From Plasmopara viticola (lineage: Eukaryota; Oomycota; Peronosporomycetes; Peronosporales; Peronosporaceae), in assembly GCA_001695595.3 (NCBI GenBank), contig MBPM02000006.1, positions 1,178,001-1,242,000 of the forward strand: a stretch of 64,000 nt of DNA. Reading direction: 5' to 3'. The position numbers and the translations under genes are program-made. Under the pieces are notes generated by a model that was not told the DNA's origin, made no database searches, and worked only from the letters and a program-made list of their open reading frames with translations. This document shows, in pieces, positions 48,828-61,129 of this stretch. Position 1 is the stretch's first letter. The number at the start of each line of letters is the position of its first letter.

Positions 48828-49149
48828 CGGAAAAGGTTGGGGTGACGCCCTCCTTCCAAGCGTGGGGGCTAAATGCTCGCGCGCTTCGGGCAGGTGCTCT
48901 CGGGCATCTGCAGGTCTCTAACGAGTCTCACTCTCGACGCGACGGTCTCCAGCACCAGGGCACCACCTGGGCTCTTACCAAGTCAGAGCTAAACAAAATA
49001 ATGGAAGACCCTCACGACCTCGGTGCTGGCTGCACTGCCCGCCGAACGAGACCCGACGTATGCGGAAACCACTCTATGCCGTGGACTAGCCAGACTGAGC
49101 CTAGCACGTGCATAACTTGGCAACGCGATAACGTAATACAATACAATAC
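48828..49149 (+). mobile_element. SINE-like element, copy E (right arm of inverted pair)
   Basis: Full-length plus-strand copy, head at 48828 (cggaaaaggttgg) and tail of ATACA repeats ending about 49149. Its right flank aataatacagcag (49150-49162) is found inverted at 48793-48805 next to copy D. Copies D and E make a roughly 315-bp inverted repeat with a 43-bp loop. Confidence 0.92.
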
Positions 49150-50960
49150 AATAATACAGCAGTGAGTGGTTCTATTCGTCTTGAATCCTCGCGGGTATGC
49201 GCAACTTTTAACCAATGAGCAGGAACGTCAGCTGACGCAAGCTTTCTCACCACTCATCTGTTCTAGCCGGTCTAATTAATGTTTCATCGCAATCTGCCAA
49301 GCTTGTGAGTTTTGTCAAAAAGTAGACAGCTGGCTAACATAGCATTAGCTCTGATTGTAGACACTGCGGACATTGCCTATATCGACAGGCTGCCAACGAT
49401 CACGGTCTGGACAAATTTTTATTCACGTTTTCTCCAAAAAACCGTGGCGTAGCAAAGACAAGTCTAATTTTAGCCGGCACAAGTAGAGCAGGCTCACAGA
49501 AGCAGGACCTATATGCGGTTAGATTCTAATGAATCCCCACTTACTTGATAAAGAGAAGGTAAAGCTGGTCAGCACTTAGCCATCCGTCTATACTACATCT
49601 GAAGTAGTACCCACCACTTACAATTTGGGTGATCCCTGCACTGAGCGAGTCAAAATTTTTTGCAACTAAAATGCTACGACCAACCAAAAAAATGGATTAT
49701 TGTGTCGAATGGTAAGACTTTTGTAAAAATACCTACAGGAAGAAAATAGTCCGTCGAGTCTCTGGGATCATTCAAGATCTACAGGATGTAGTCGTAAAAG
49801 CTCCATGCCCTATAACACGTATAAAGCTCGCAAAACCGATTTGCTGGTTGTTGTAAAAGCTTAGAAAGGTTATATTAAGCTTTAAGCGGTCCTTATTGAC
49901 TTTGAAACATCGAGCAATAATGCTTGACATTCCACTTTCGAAGGAAGTCCTTGGGTCTACAATCACATGAAAAGGACAATGCAACTGTGCCTGAGTCACA
50001 ACCCGGGTTTGCTTTGTGGCAAACTTTAGCTACCACTCCTAACAAACCTCTCGTACCAACAATTGTAAAATCAGATCAGTCATTGATTCACACACTGAAC
50101 CGTGTTAGGCATCGTGTTGGACGTCATAATGTCGAGAAATATACTAATGATGTAAAGGATAAGCGCCCGGCTGGGTGGCACGGAGGTTACTGGGCGATGC
50201 TCGTAAGAAGCACCGCTGATTGCAAAAGAGTGATGACGTTGTTTGTGTTAAGGCAAAGAAGCCAGGCCCTAATGCAGCAATCTGTAATGGCTCTTACGAG
50301 ACTTAGCAGTGTTCATTAATCATGGCACTCGCAGTATGTCATGGATATTATTGTTGTCTTCGAGTCAAGGTAGAATGAAGTTAAACCAAGTGATGCACGC
50401 TTTGTTGACTAAGAGATGCTCATAAGACACATCACTTGCTGCATGTAATGGGCAACATGGTTGCTTTGAGCGAAGCCAGCATGGGCGAGGCACTTTTATC
50501 GCACTTTGATTGCACGCAATTGTAGTGCTCCAACAAGACAGCGCATTACTCGTTATGTTGTGCTCCAAGAAGACAGCACTTGCTGCATGTCATGAATGGT
50601 GTGGTCGGCTTTCGATTCAAGTTTCAAAAGCAAGATTTTGGTTGTTTAACGAGAAATGCTCGTCGACAATAGTGTTCGCTGCATGCCACGCAAGATTTGA
50701 AGATTGATAAACCTCAGATTGCACAAACAAGGGCGCGGCTTCAGCGATGCACATGATTTGGTGTTATACCTGCCAAGAAGTGCTCATTGTAGACTGCGTT
50801 TGCTATTTAACCGGCGTGAACTAGTCGGCCGAAGGCCGAAGCACTATGCTTCCAGAACAATGCTACTCGTATCAAACGCGTTTGGACACCTGACGGTAGT
50901 ACTCGGCAAAGAAGATAGTCAAAGGCGGAATGAGCCTGGTAACTTATCGTCTGTGATGCT

Positions 50961-53139
50961 CTGCTAGATCTGAAATTTTCTGTCCAGATAAAGCAGAGCT
51001 CTCACAATCGACTTGGTTTCAGCAGAGACTGGAGAGTCTCTAAAAAGCCGAAAGCAGAGCCAAGGTCGACCAGAGAAAGAAATCACTATTTCATCATATT
51101 GGCTTAAACGGTATAACGCCATGATTTTTTGCAAAATATAAATTCCGTGCTAAATTTAAGCATAGCGTAATCAATGTACTTGCAGATCTTCCACATTAGC
51201 ATAGTTAAAATCTATACCGATAAGCAAATGCTTCAACCATGTAGAAACAAGCCTGTTATTGCTAATTCTACTGGAGACAAAAATGCTTGAAGTGAGTGGC
51301 CAACATCTCAATGGTCATCATAGTTGTATTGATGTAAGTAATTAGATGGCCTGCTTTGCCATAGGGTAGCTCTGGTAGACTTGTCCCGAGCCGTTGTCGT
51401 AGGCGACGAGTAAAACCTAAGCATGCTACTTTTAAGAAATTACCTTTGCTCAAATTAGCGGTCATTTGAGCAAAGAAAAGCCTCTTTTCGATTTTTCTAT
51501 ACATAAATGTACCAATGAGTGACCGAGTAAGTGAGGACCTGTGAGATTTTAACTCGCGGCTCATATGTCGGCTTCATAAGAGGTTTCGCCAATAACGTCG
51601 GATCGCTGGTTGTCTGTATACCTATACTATGTTGTTATTTTGCCTTAAGTGATCGCAACACAGGCGCAGAAGTGTTTGTGCACAATTTGAGCAAAATGGT
51701 GTGATTTGCAACTTTTCAGGTAGCATTACTATGCATGGCTGTTACTTACAATAAAATCACATTGCAAAAACAATGGTGTCGGATAGGGAGCCGGAGATTA
51801 CTGCCGCATTTTGGCAGACGCTGTTTTACCTTAAAAAAAGAACTAAAAGACAGAATTTTAGACAACAAGGTTCAACCGTGTGCTACAGTGTGCAGTATGT
51901 ACGCTGAGGCGCCACATGTGTAGGTCTATAAGCTACCCGATATCCAACTTGCACTCAACGGTAGGGATTTCACATCCACGGGCGTTGCTTTCTTTTATAA
52001 ATACATGGTAAAATACCCAAGAGCACCGCTCACGCTCTCAAAGTGGTAGCTTCTAGACGAGTGACAATCTGATTATGGTGAATGCACATAAACAGTCATC
52101 GAAATTCGCAAAACGTTGGCTAAACATTCAAGATATGTGGTTGCATTCGTCAGATTTGGACAAAGGAACTCTTGGACAATCATGGGATTCTCTTACTCAA
52201 GGTGATTAAGTATTGCTAGACAGATTAGTAAATTTGCAAAATCTATCATTTTTGTTTCATTCGGATTTTTACAGATCCGTAGAGAGATAGGTTCGCGTTT
52301 GCCAGCAATTTTATCAAGAGGCTTTTGATGTATTTAACATGTGATAGGAGCGTCTCGAACAATATTTCGATCCTCAGAGCCCTAGCCTTTTGTGAGTCTT
52401 AATTAGCTACCAACATCTCGTTAGCGTGTCGTCCACGCGCTTGATTTTGCTGGTAAGGGAAGTATGGATGGCCATACAGTGGCCTTAATCCACAGTAAAA
52501 AATTGGTAGGTCAACGTCTGCACCACAACAGTACTTGTCTTACGTTGTGGATATATTCTTTTAAATGGGCCGGATAGTGATACATTTTGTGAGCATTTAA
52601 GTGCTGGAGGATTCACAGCTCTCCTACTTCTTTAAACTTTGTGATATTATTTATTACTAGTCTACATTAATAGCCGGAGCTAACGGCTTCTGGTGTTGGC
52701 TTAGCAATGCATTTTTCACATATATCTTGGAATTAAATATATTTAGCTCGGTGAAATATATTACGTGCATTTAAAGGGCAAACCTGAAAGAGACCGCCAA
52801 ACACGCATTGGCCTTAAATCGACTATGTCACGCATGGCATTTATCAAATACTGCCCACGATGAGCGCTGCTAGGGTTAACGTGACTTTTAAGCGCATCGA
52901 CAGTGCTCAACTATCGAAGTCTTGGCCACAGCCAACCTTACCTCGCGTGATGTTTAGGGAACGCTGTTTCCTATAAACTTTGCTCAATGTATAATGTGCC
53001 ACTTCACGTGCATAAAGGTTAAATCGATTGATGCCTTGGCGGTAAACTTGCCCCGCTCTTTACGGCATGCGCTCACCACGAGCAGTGCTCACCCCGGCTT
53101 AGCACCCATTATTTACTCATGAGTTAAAGGTAAAAATAG
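50961..53139. other. No gene recognised
   Basis: About 2.2 kb of AT-rich sequence with frames under 100 codons. Presumably the more decayed upstream part of the copia relic that ends at 54009, but no integrase or Gag motif is legible. Confidence 0.35.
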
Positions 53140-54009
53140 TCACAGTCAAGATGATATAGCATATCTTTGTTGAAAGAAAGATTAAGGGCAGCGCAGCGTA
53201 CCAGTTCATCTTCTTCGATCGCTACAGTAATTCGACAGTAGCCTCGTTTAAGGAGGAAAAATTGGGCAAGACCAATTTTACTTTTAATTTAGAAATTGAT
53301 CATGCTTGCGGCACGTTTACGACCCGACCACCCGGTAAAATGACGACATGAAGAACAGGTCCAACTTACTCGACGGCAAACTATGAAAATGCATCAGATG
53401 GCAAACGAAAGAAAGGTAGATGAAGTCATACAGGTCCCTAATATGCATATGACATTATGTAACCGACCTGATACTGCGTATGTTTTCATACAGCCCTCAT
53501 GCTTCTTGAGAACCTCAGATCAGCCGCACTAAAAGGCTGTGCTTGCATAACTTCCTACTTAAAGATGGCTAAAAGTTTGAGATCACTTCGCCAGCGATGT
53601 TCAAGCAACAGCATTTATGAATAAAGATTGAACCAATTATTGACGACTGACGCTTAATGTTGAGATCGGTGGTGGTGTTTGAAGTGCAGAATCAAATTTT
53701 AAGTCGTTATTCTTGCGGATGGAGACGGTACGTCTGGTTGAGGCAGGGTTGCCTGTATGCGCATAAAATGTGACTCAACGCGAATTACATTAATTTCCTT
53801 CATGACTAAATGGAAGCGACAATAGATCGTAAATGTTAGCAAACGAAATTGAACATGCAAAAACTACCGGCTGCTAACCCAGGACCAAGCACGTCGATAT
53901 TTAAAGTCACTTTATCGACGAGAGTGTAGCTCGAGACATTATCGAGGTCAAGTACATGTCGACGATCGGCAACCTGGCTGACACGCCGACGAAGGCTCTG
54001 GATCCTTGA
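53140..54009 (+). mobile_element. Copia retrotransposon relic (RT end to RNase H end)
   Basis: Around 53430-53520 the frame, with shifts, reads SYRSLI, then RPDTAYV and CFLRTSDQPH, matching the copia block PYRSLIG..TRPDVAY..LSRFLENP. At 53880-54009 one frame reads RTKHVDI, a stop, then SHFIDESVARDIIEVKYMST and GNLADTPTKALDP before TGA. This is the copia RNase H terminus, damaged by a single AAA-to-TAA change. A purine run (gagtgggagg, 54071-54080) follows as a probable polypurine tract. Confidence 0.82.
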
Positions 54010-54080
54010 CGTTTTGTCTCTCTGTTGACAATTAGTCATGTCGAGCCTAATGGCGTACAGCACTGGTATTGAGTGGGAGG

Positions 54081-54510
54081 TATAATTTGACGCCGCACAT
54101 TGCTATGTGGACATTTTGGAGTGATAATGGTAAATGTATGAACGCTAAACATTGACACTAAAAAGACATCATTTTATGGTGTGAATATGAAGATCTATAA
54201 AAGTATTCTAATTTTAGCACAGAGTAGACATAAGTGCATACACATTATATCATCCTATCTTGCACCTCTACTGCACTTATTTTCTAAGTCAAAAACAAGG
54301 TCTTATCGAAACGGTAAGACATATAGATAAGGTACATCTTCTTTTGCAAGATGAGAATTGTGTGCTAGCAAAGCAAACTTCGTGGAGTCAAAATTTATAG
54401 CTCTAACACTTTTAGAAGGTGTAATACTTTATTCGTACGGCTCGCCTCAATTATGCACTACTGCATTCACATGATCGGGTTGAATAGTGTAAAGTGGCGT
54501 AAATATCTGA
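54081..54510 (+). repeat. Probable LTR of the copia relic
   Basis: Begins just after the purine run and is homologous to 58669-59110. Shared parts include aattgtgtgctagcaaag, cacttctactccact-type sequence, and the gaggtgtaa-acttaattcat/aaggtgtaatactttattc block. The expected TG start is not conserved and the exact ends are unclear. Confidence 0.55.
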
Positions 54511-57500
54511 ATGCAAGGCAACAACATTCATATATAAAAGGCTAATTTTGCCGTCCAAGATTTACTGATTTATAATATGACTTAGATGTTTCTTATTCGA
54601 CTAAAATCAAGAGTAATTTATATTTTTGTGAGAGTGCCATGCACTTAATCGCTACTTAGTTTAAAGTACTCATTGCTATGATCACCCATCCTGAAATTGA
54701 CAAACGACACCTACAGCAAAGGCGGCTTGACATACTTTGACGAAATCGTGATGTGTGAAGGACTAATCAACGAAGCGTCGGTTTCATGTTACAATGAGGT
54801 GCCATATCGCTCGCTCGTGGGATTGGTTAAGAACAAGGAAGGCATTATTATGCTCAGTAACTCTGACAATAATTGCAATTACACGACTGGTTATCGTGCT
54901 CACTCAGGAACTTGTCGGTTACATACATGAAAGACACCAGAAGCCTTGTAAGCAATTAAATTGACATGTTACTTCAAACGCAGCACGCAGCATTATTTCT
55001 GCGTTTTTTGTGCATGTAAGCTACTTTTGATTATACAAGATCGGTTTGTCACAAAAAATCCCACAAACTGATCGTTCGTGCTTAAACATCACAGAGCTAT
55101 AGCTCTAACACATCGTATTTAGACAAGAGACGCGGCACAGTTCTGTATGAATACATGAATGATTTGGATTTATGTAAGAAAAAGTATACAAGTAGGGTAA
55201 TGGGGTTCCATAAATCTAGTATTTTTATGTCATGACACTTTTGAAGTCCATATGAGGAGGTGCTTAGTATCAAGGCGTTGGCAGGAAGCATTATACAGTC
55301 GAAGGTATAATGCTTAAGAATAGTATCAAAATAAGGATATTGGATAACAATTGTAGCGTATTTAGTTTATAAAAAACATGACCGCAAAAAGAGCAAGTTC
55401 ACGTATAAGCATGAGATTACTGTCTTTGTTCTGGGTATTGCAATAAAAACTTGCTCTTGGAGTCTTATAAACAGCTAAATGTGACTTGTTCAGTTCAAAG
55501 TATAGAGCAAACGTCAGAGACCTAGCTCTACGCTTCCTTTGTGCAAAGACCTATGATAGTCTTGGTGCACTCGGTATTATGGGACCCAGTTCTACGCATA
55601 ATGTTTTCGTATAAGGATGAGACTCGCTTTAGGGCACGTGGGACAGGGTCGAATATTAAAATTCTTGCTTGGTCCCAATAGGGTGCAGTCGTGGTGGTAC
55701 AAAAATCCGACATGCTTGATGTTACCATTACAGGTGCTTTCTTGCTTCAAGAGTACTCTGTTTAAACATCTTTGTCCAAAAATAATATATTTTGTCTGCA
55801 TCGTTGAGTGTTCAATCTTAGACGGGTGCGCCACCGAAGTCGAAATTTTTCACGGTGAGTGTAGAAAAGGCGAAGAGAATCTTTTTTTTTGATTTAGGAG
55901 GTTAAAATGATTATATTATCCGGCTAGTTTCGAACGGAGCAGCAGAGACTGACTCTGGCCATCACATATCTCGGTGCTTGGGCACACGTATATACTATAA
56001 AACACTTCCGTCGCACTGGTATTTTGCCCTGTTGATAAAAGTAGCGTTTGTCGATGTAAGCATTGCTATAGACCAGCCATACTTACCGATTGAGTTTTCA
56101 TTATATCTACGAATTTTTGTGTTGAATTATGTCGTACAACTTAAAAGTTTCTTCCATGATCATCTTTCTAAAGAAATCGATGTCATTGTCTATATGGACG
56201 GACTGTGTACAGTCGTGGCCTTGACGGAAGGTACTTCGTGTATACCTTTCAACTCTGCAATTCCACATCGTGAAATCTTATAAAGACAAGCATACATTTC
56301 TTACGGCACAAATGTGTCCGCTATTAATAAATTTGCTTTCTATAAGGAATGGCACCATGACTTCCAAAATTGTCTCAGGAGCAAACGAGACGGAAGCATC
56401 ACATTTAATAAAACCAGAAGTTGTTGCGCTCGAACTGCACAATACACAGACTAAGGCTATACCTCGCATGTAAGCAGCTTCCGAAACTATTGATGTCGAG
56501 GACCCTTACAGCTAGACCCACCAGTATTCTCGATGCGGTGGCAAGGTGTCGTTATTATTCAAGCGCACGGCTGGCTTCTTTTGTCATTGCAATGTCAGAA
56601 ATTATTACCTGATATCTCAGAGAAAACAAGACCGCTCAAGGTCTTCGGAGGTGCCATAGGTCAGACTTGTAAACACCATCCGTATTTTGGGACATGAAGA
56701 TCTTTGTTGCTACCTTCTCAAAACCCAAACCGTTAATCCTTTATGGTCCTCAACAAATTTTAGGCGTTCTTAGAAGATCACCTTGCGACTCCAAAAATTG
56801 CCATTTACTGGGGCACATCAAGCGACCAGTAAGCCTCAGAAAACCTTGGCTTTCTGAATATTTGCGCTTGATGCAGAGGACATCCCAGAGGGTATTCCCA
56901 CAAACTGAGCATTGGCAGATACCTAAAATTTAAAGTATAACTTAAAGTCTTGTCTTAGATACCGGACCATTTTGTAGATCTTGGTGCTGTGGTCTCCTTT
57001 TTCGTGCCTCATGAAGTTCAAGCTCGATGTTTTATGCCACCTCACGCTTTTTCTCAAAGGGGTCGGAGTTCAACAAAAAACCTCCGCTTAAGCCACAGAT
57101 TTACGTGGTCCGTTTCTACATACTAAACTTTAATCCTCAAGATTTTTTGACCCCTGACATAATTTTCCAAAACTTTTTTACTCTGGCTTATCGCAAAATG
57201 CGGGACTCGAACGGTTACTATTCTTATGCTGCAGTGAGACTTGCGACAGCTGATGCTGCTTCCCTCATCGAATTTAAAGCGCCAGCCGAATGGAAAAATT
57301 GCACAATACTATGCTTTCGCTGCTGACCCATACAACTTTACGTCGGCCAAAAACAATTCCGCTGCTCCGTTTATTGCAAGGCAGCTATAATGATTTAATT
57401 CTACCTCCTCGTCCTGAGTAAATTTTTTACACTTGGTTCGAAAGGTCTTACACTTGCTAAGCGTGGCTTTAACTTAAGTGGCGCACCCGCCTGAGGTGCC

Positions 57501-58668
57501 ACAGTTGCTGATGCAGGCGGCTTCATCGTCTTCTACTCGAGATGCTGCAACACAGCCTTTTATAGCTGAAAAACGTCTACAGGTATTGCATTGATCGTGT
57601 TGGGTCCTTGTGCAATTTTATGTCGCACTATTTCGAGATCAAGCAAGAATGTCAGACTATTCGGCCCGTCTTTTGTGCCCTTGAGCAAGTGAGCAGACTT
57701 CCCCACCCGAAACAGACGTACAGACCTAAGTGATAGATGTGTAAAAGTTAATTAGGCTGCCGTTGGTGTTTGCATATGAAAAGCTTGTATTAGGTCTCTA
57801 ACACTCGCTCTATGCTAATTAATAGCAAGAGTCATAAGCATGTTGTTATACTCCCGGAGCGAAAATGAATCTTTCTTTTCAATATGAGCTCAATTGTTTT
57901 AGTGCCTGTCAATCGAGCCTTCTGTACGATATATACTCTACATTTTGTTTTACGAACTAATGTTTTCTACTAGTATATGGAAGCAATCGTCCTTAGACTA
58001 CGTAATGCTTTTTTGTCAATGCATCCGTACTGATTGCTGTCATATGTTGATGTTGAAATATCACTTGACTGGTACCACGGTATAATTATATCGACTAGTG
58101 TGACAGTTGAGTGGCCTCATAATTCTTTTTTTACAGCTCCCAAAACAATGATGCAAATACTTGAAGTACCAACAGAAAACCTCCTCACTTTCCAGTAAAA
58201 CGATGTTGGTGTTGGGACTATACTTCTGTAACGACACGAAATATCAACTCATGGGAGCACATGCCGATTGGCAACACCTGAGCATATAAACTTAAAAGTA
58301 CCTCATATGCAGCATCTTCTCTTACCGTCACTTAAGAACGTAGGGATCTTGCTGCGTGCTGCATTTTACTGTAATTCGCCAATTTATTTGCTTGCAGAGA
58401 CATATGGTGTCATTTATGTGTGTCCCTCACGTATTCCTGAAGGTGCGAGATAGTTTCAGGCCTGTCAGTCGTGCGAGTCAATAATTCCAAAGCCAATGAG
58501 CACGGATTTTTTCCTTGTTCATGATCAAGTCTCTGAGAGCGCGACCTGGCATGCCTTACTAGCAGGACGTCACCTTTTTGCTTCCTAATAAGGTATCTAA
58601 TGCCCACGCTTTAGTCGTAGAAAGTCGAGCTGACTATGCTAGATGTGTCGTTTGTCCTTATGAGGAGG
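54511..58668. other. Gene-free stretch with unassigned open frames
   Basis: Several frames look less random than average but show no domain I recognise: 54697-54930 (77 codons, Cys- and Tyr-rich); 55978-56283 (101 codons, containing YMDGLCTVVALTEG); 56270-56473; and 57027-57326 (99 codons, containing SKGSEFNKKPPLKPQ and YYSYAAVRLATADAAS). The last three lie on the same strand in sequence and may be pieces of one broken gene, possibly a retroelement ORF1. This is inference only. Confidence 0.35.
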
Positions 58669-59110
58669 GGTGATATCGCAGTCAACACACCAAATTAAGC
58701 AACAATTTAGTAAATGATGCCCCAAGCATTCTTTAAAATACAATTGGTTGATTACGATATACACTAACGTCACCAGGAAGACATTTTTTATGGCGTGACT
58801 AAGCAGCTCTAAAAATGATCTAAAAGAAGTAGCACAGATTACCATATCAAAGACCTTAATGCTTGCACTTTACATTGTTTCTTGTACTGCGCACTTCTAC
58901 TCCACTTAACATCTAGATAAGGAATGTTTTATCTTAATGGTGCAACATGTAGATGCGCTACACCCAGAGCACGCGAAAATAATAAATGATAGCGTGATTT
59001 ACAACATAAATTGTGTGCTAGCAAAGTAATGGTCGTGGTGTCGTAATTTACGACTTTGGCAGTGCTTGAGAGGTGTAAAACTTAATTCATATGGTGCACC
59101 CAAATATGCA
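58669..59110 (+). repeat. LTR-like repeat, second copy
   Basis: Diverged copy of 54081-54510 in the same orientation, also preceded by a purine-rich run (gaggaggggtg, about 58660-58670). It may be a solo LTR or the end of another dead copia element. Confidence 0.5.
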
Positions 59111-59809
59111 CACAGTATCTACAAGATCAAGTCTTAAAATATAGTAAAATACCATACCCATCTTAGAGCTAACGGAATGCATTCAGATTTAAAGCAACAC
59201 AAAACGAATTTTAAAAGGCACGTTGTCCTACAAAACTCGGTACCTTATCTAGTCATTTTGTTTTCCGCGAAGCGGTATGTGGCGTTTTCTTGCGCCTCCC
59301 AGTCACCGCTTCTGTAGTACGCTTTTAAGCCTTCGTTACTAATTTGCACCAGGTACGCGCCGTTTAGGAACCAGAGACTTCGTCGACATGTTTGCCAGCC
59401 GGCCGACCGTCTAATTTTACTTGACCTCGATAATATTTTGAGCCACACTCTCTTCGATGAACTGGTGTCGAAATTCGACGCGCTTGATCCTGGAAGGCAG
59501 CATGCATTTCTTGCAAGTTCAATCGTGTTTAGCTTACTTCGGAAATTTTTTTACTCAGTACCGAAATTATCGTAATTCGCATTTGATCACACTTTCTTTG
59601 CGCATATTAGCTTACAACCATCTTCGCTGCCTCAAACAAACGTATCGCCACCATCCGCAGGAGAAAAAACTTATACTTCGTTTCTTGCATCTTCAAACAT
59701 CGCCACCATTCTTAACATTAAGCGTCGGTCTTTAATAATTGGCTCAATCTGTATCCATATATGCTGTTGCTTGAACATTGCTGGCGTTGTCGTCAGAAAT
59801 GATCTCAAA

Positions 59810-60250
59810 GTTTTTAACTTCTTTGAAATAAAATAGAATTTTAGCACAGCCTTTAGTGCGGCTGATCTGAGATCTTCAAGAAACGCGAGAGCTGTACATC
59901 AACATACGCAGTATCAGGTCGATTACGTGATGTCATTAGCATACTAGAGAGATATAAGACCTCATTGACACATCTGTTCTTTTGCCATCTACTGCATCAC
60001 TGACGCAATTTTTACATATTGACCTTCAAGTGAGTTGGATCTTCTCCCCACGTCGTCATTGTACCGGGTTTGTCGGCTCTTAATAAACTTGTTGCCTTTA
60101 CAAGCATGGTCCATCTCCACATTTAAGAATAAAGTTAGCCTTGCCGGATTTATTTCCTTAAACGTGATTGAGCGCTTTTGTCAAATCTTTTTCTTCTTTT
60201 AATGTATTGGCAGCATTAATGATTTCTTAGCGTATAGGAAAGGGGAGATG
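59810..60250 (-). mobile_element. Copia-type fragment, inverted
   Basis: The reverse complement matches 53330-53620: cgacctgatactgcgtatgt, ctcagatcagccgcacta and ccagcaatgttcaagcaaca-type blocks. It encodes RPDTAYVDVQLSRFL before stops. This is the third fragment of the same copia family in the window. Confidence 0.7.
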
Positions 60251-61129
60251 GATTTGCTGTAGCGATCGACGACGATGGAGTGATTCGCTGCGCTGTTCTT
60301 CATTTAAATAGAGTTCCCCTTACCGTCAACCACTGCAACTTTTTTTAGAAACTGAATTTTCTCGATACCTCTCCTCTCTTGTACATGCGACCACTGGATG
60401 CTAAGAGTGTGTTTAGATCAAAACTTCGACGCAATCAACCATTTAAAAGATTACGTTAACGCCTACCACGAACACATTACATTCAACAGTGACATTTTAG
60501 CTGCGGGGAGAGCTTTAAACGATTTACGACTTCATAAGCGGCAACAATCTTTGTTTTAATAAAAACCTTTTTTTGCTGCATGCTATGTTCATTTTTAGCA
60601 ATCTTTGAAATTCTAGTGCCCGAAATATGTGCATTGAACTTAATTAGAGAAAGCCTTGGGGCCGGGAAATTTATTGGCGTGCGTTTTGTGTGATGCAATA
60701 AAGGCTGATGCTTGACGATGAAATGCCGACGCTGCTTGTCGAGGTCTTCATCGCGAGCGATCTTTGCTTGCAGGACGCATGATGCAGATTGACCTGATGG
60801 TGAGCGTGCGACAGGCTTCTTATGACCATAACAGCACTTCCGAGCAGAATTCAAGCATAGTTTTTTACACGTTAGACCAAAAAAGGCTAGATCCGGCCTT
60901 TAGTAGGGCTCATGAAAAATTATATTACCAAATTTAAGAAAGTAGGAAAGCTGTTGCTACAATCCAATTGAGGATATAATTTACGGAGAATGGAGAAAAT
61001 ACAGCTTTTTTCAAATTAAACGAAAAAAAAATTGGAAAAAATACACACCTACGAAGGAAAGTATTTATTAAAAAAAAATTAAAAAATGTACCTAACTCAC
61101 TCAAGAAATATACTTTTTTGCTGCGCTTT
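60251..61129. other. No gene recognised
   Basis: Contains an unassigned 123-codon minus frame (60854-60483), basic and Cys/His-containing at its start, and a very A/T-rich piece at 61020-61090. Neither is convincing as a gene. Confidence 0.35.

Larger units (their letters stand above)
48040..50960. repeat. Unidentified long repeat, copy X2, split by a SINE pair
   Basis: Collinear with X1 (39220-41340). The SINE D/E inverted pair lies inside it. X1, aligned at that spot (about 39650-39670: caaaagagatatacgcagcag), shows the empty site, confirming the SINEs as an insertion. The right part (about 50400-50690) contains several imperfect copies of an acttgctgcatgt motif, also present in X1. Short frames only, including 49924-50319 (131 codons, unrecognised). 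Confidence 0.7.

Noticed and set aside
49924..50319. 131-codon plus-strand frame
   Set aside because: Lies in repeat X2, has no recognised motif, and the corresponding part of X1 is not open.
60483..60854. 123-codon minus-strand frame near the MULE relic
   Set aside because: No domain or homologous motif visible and no promoter support; may be chance.
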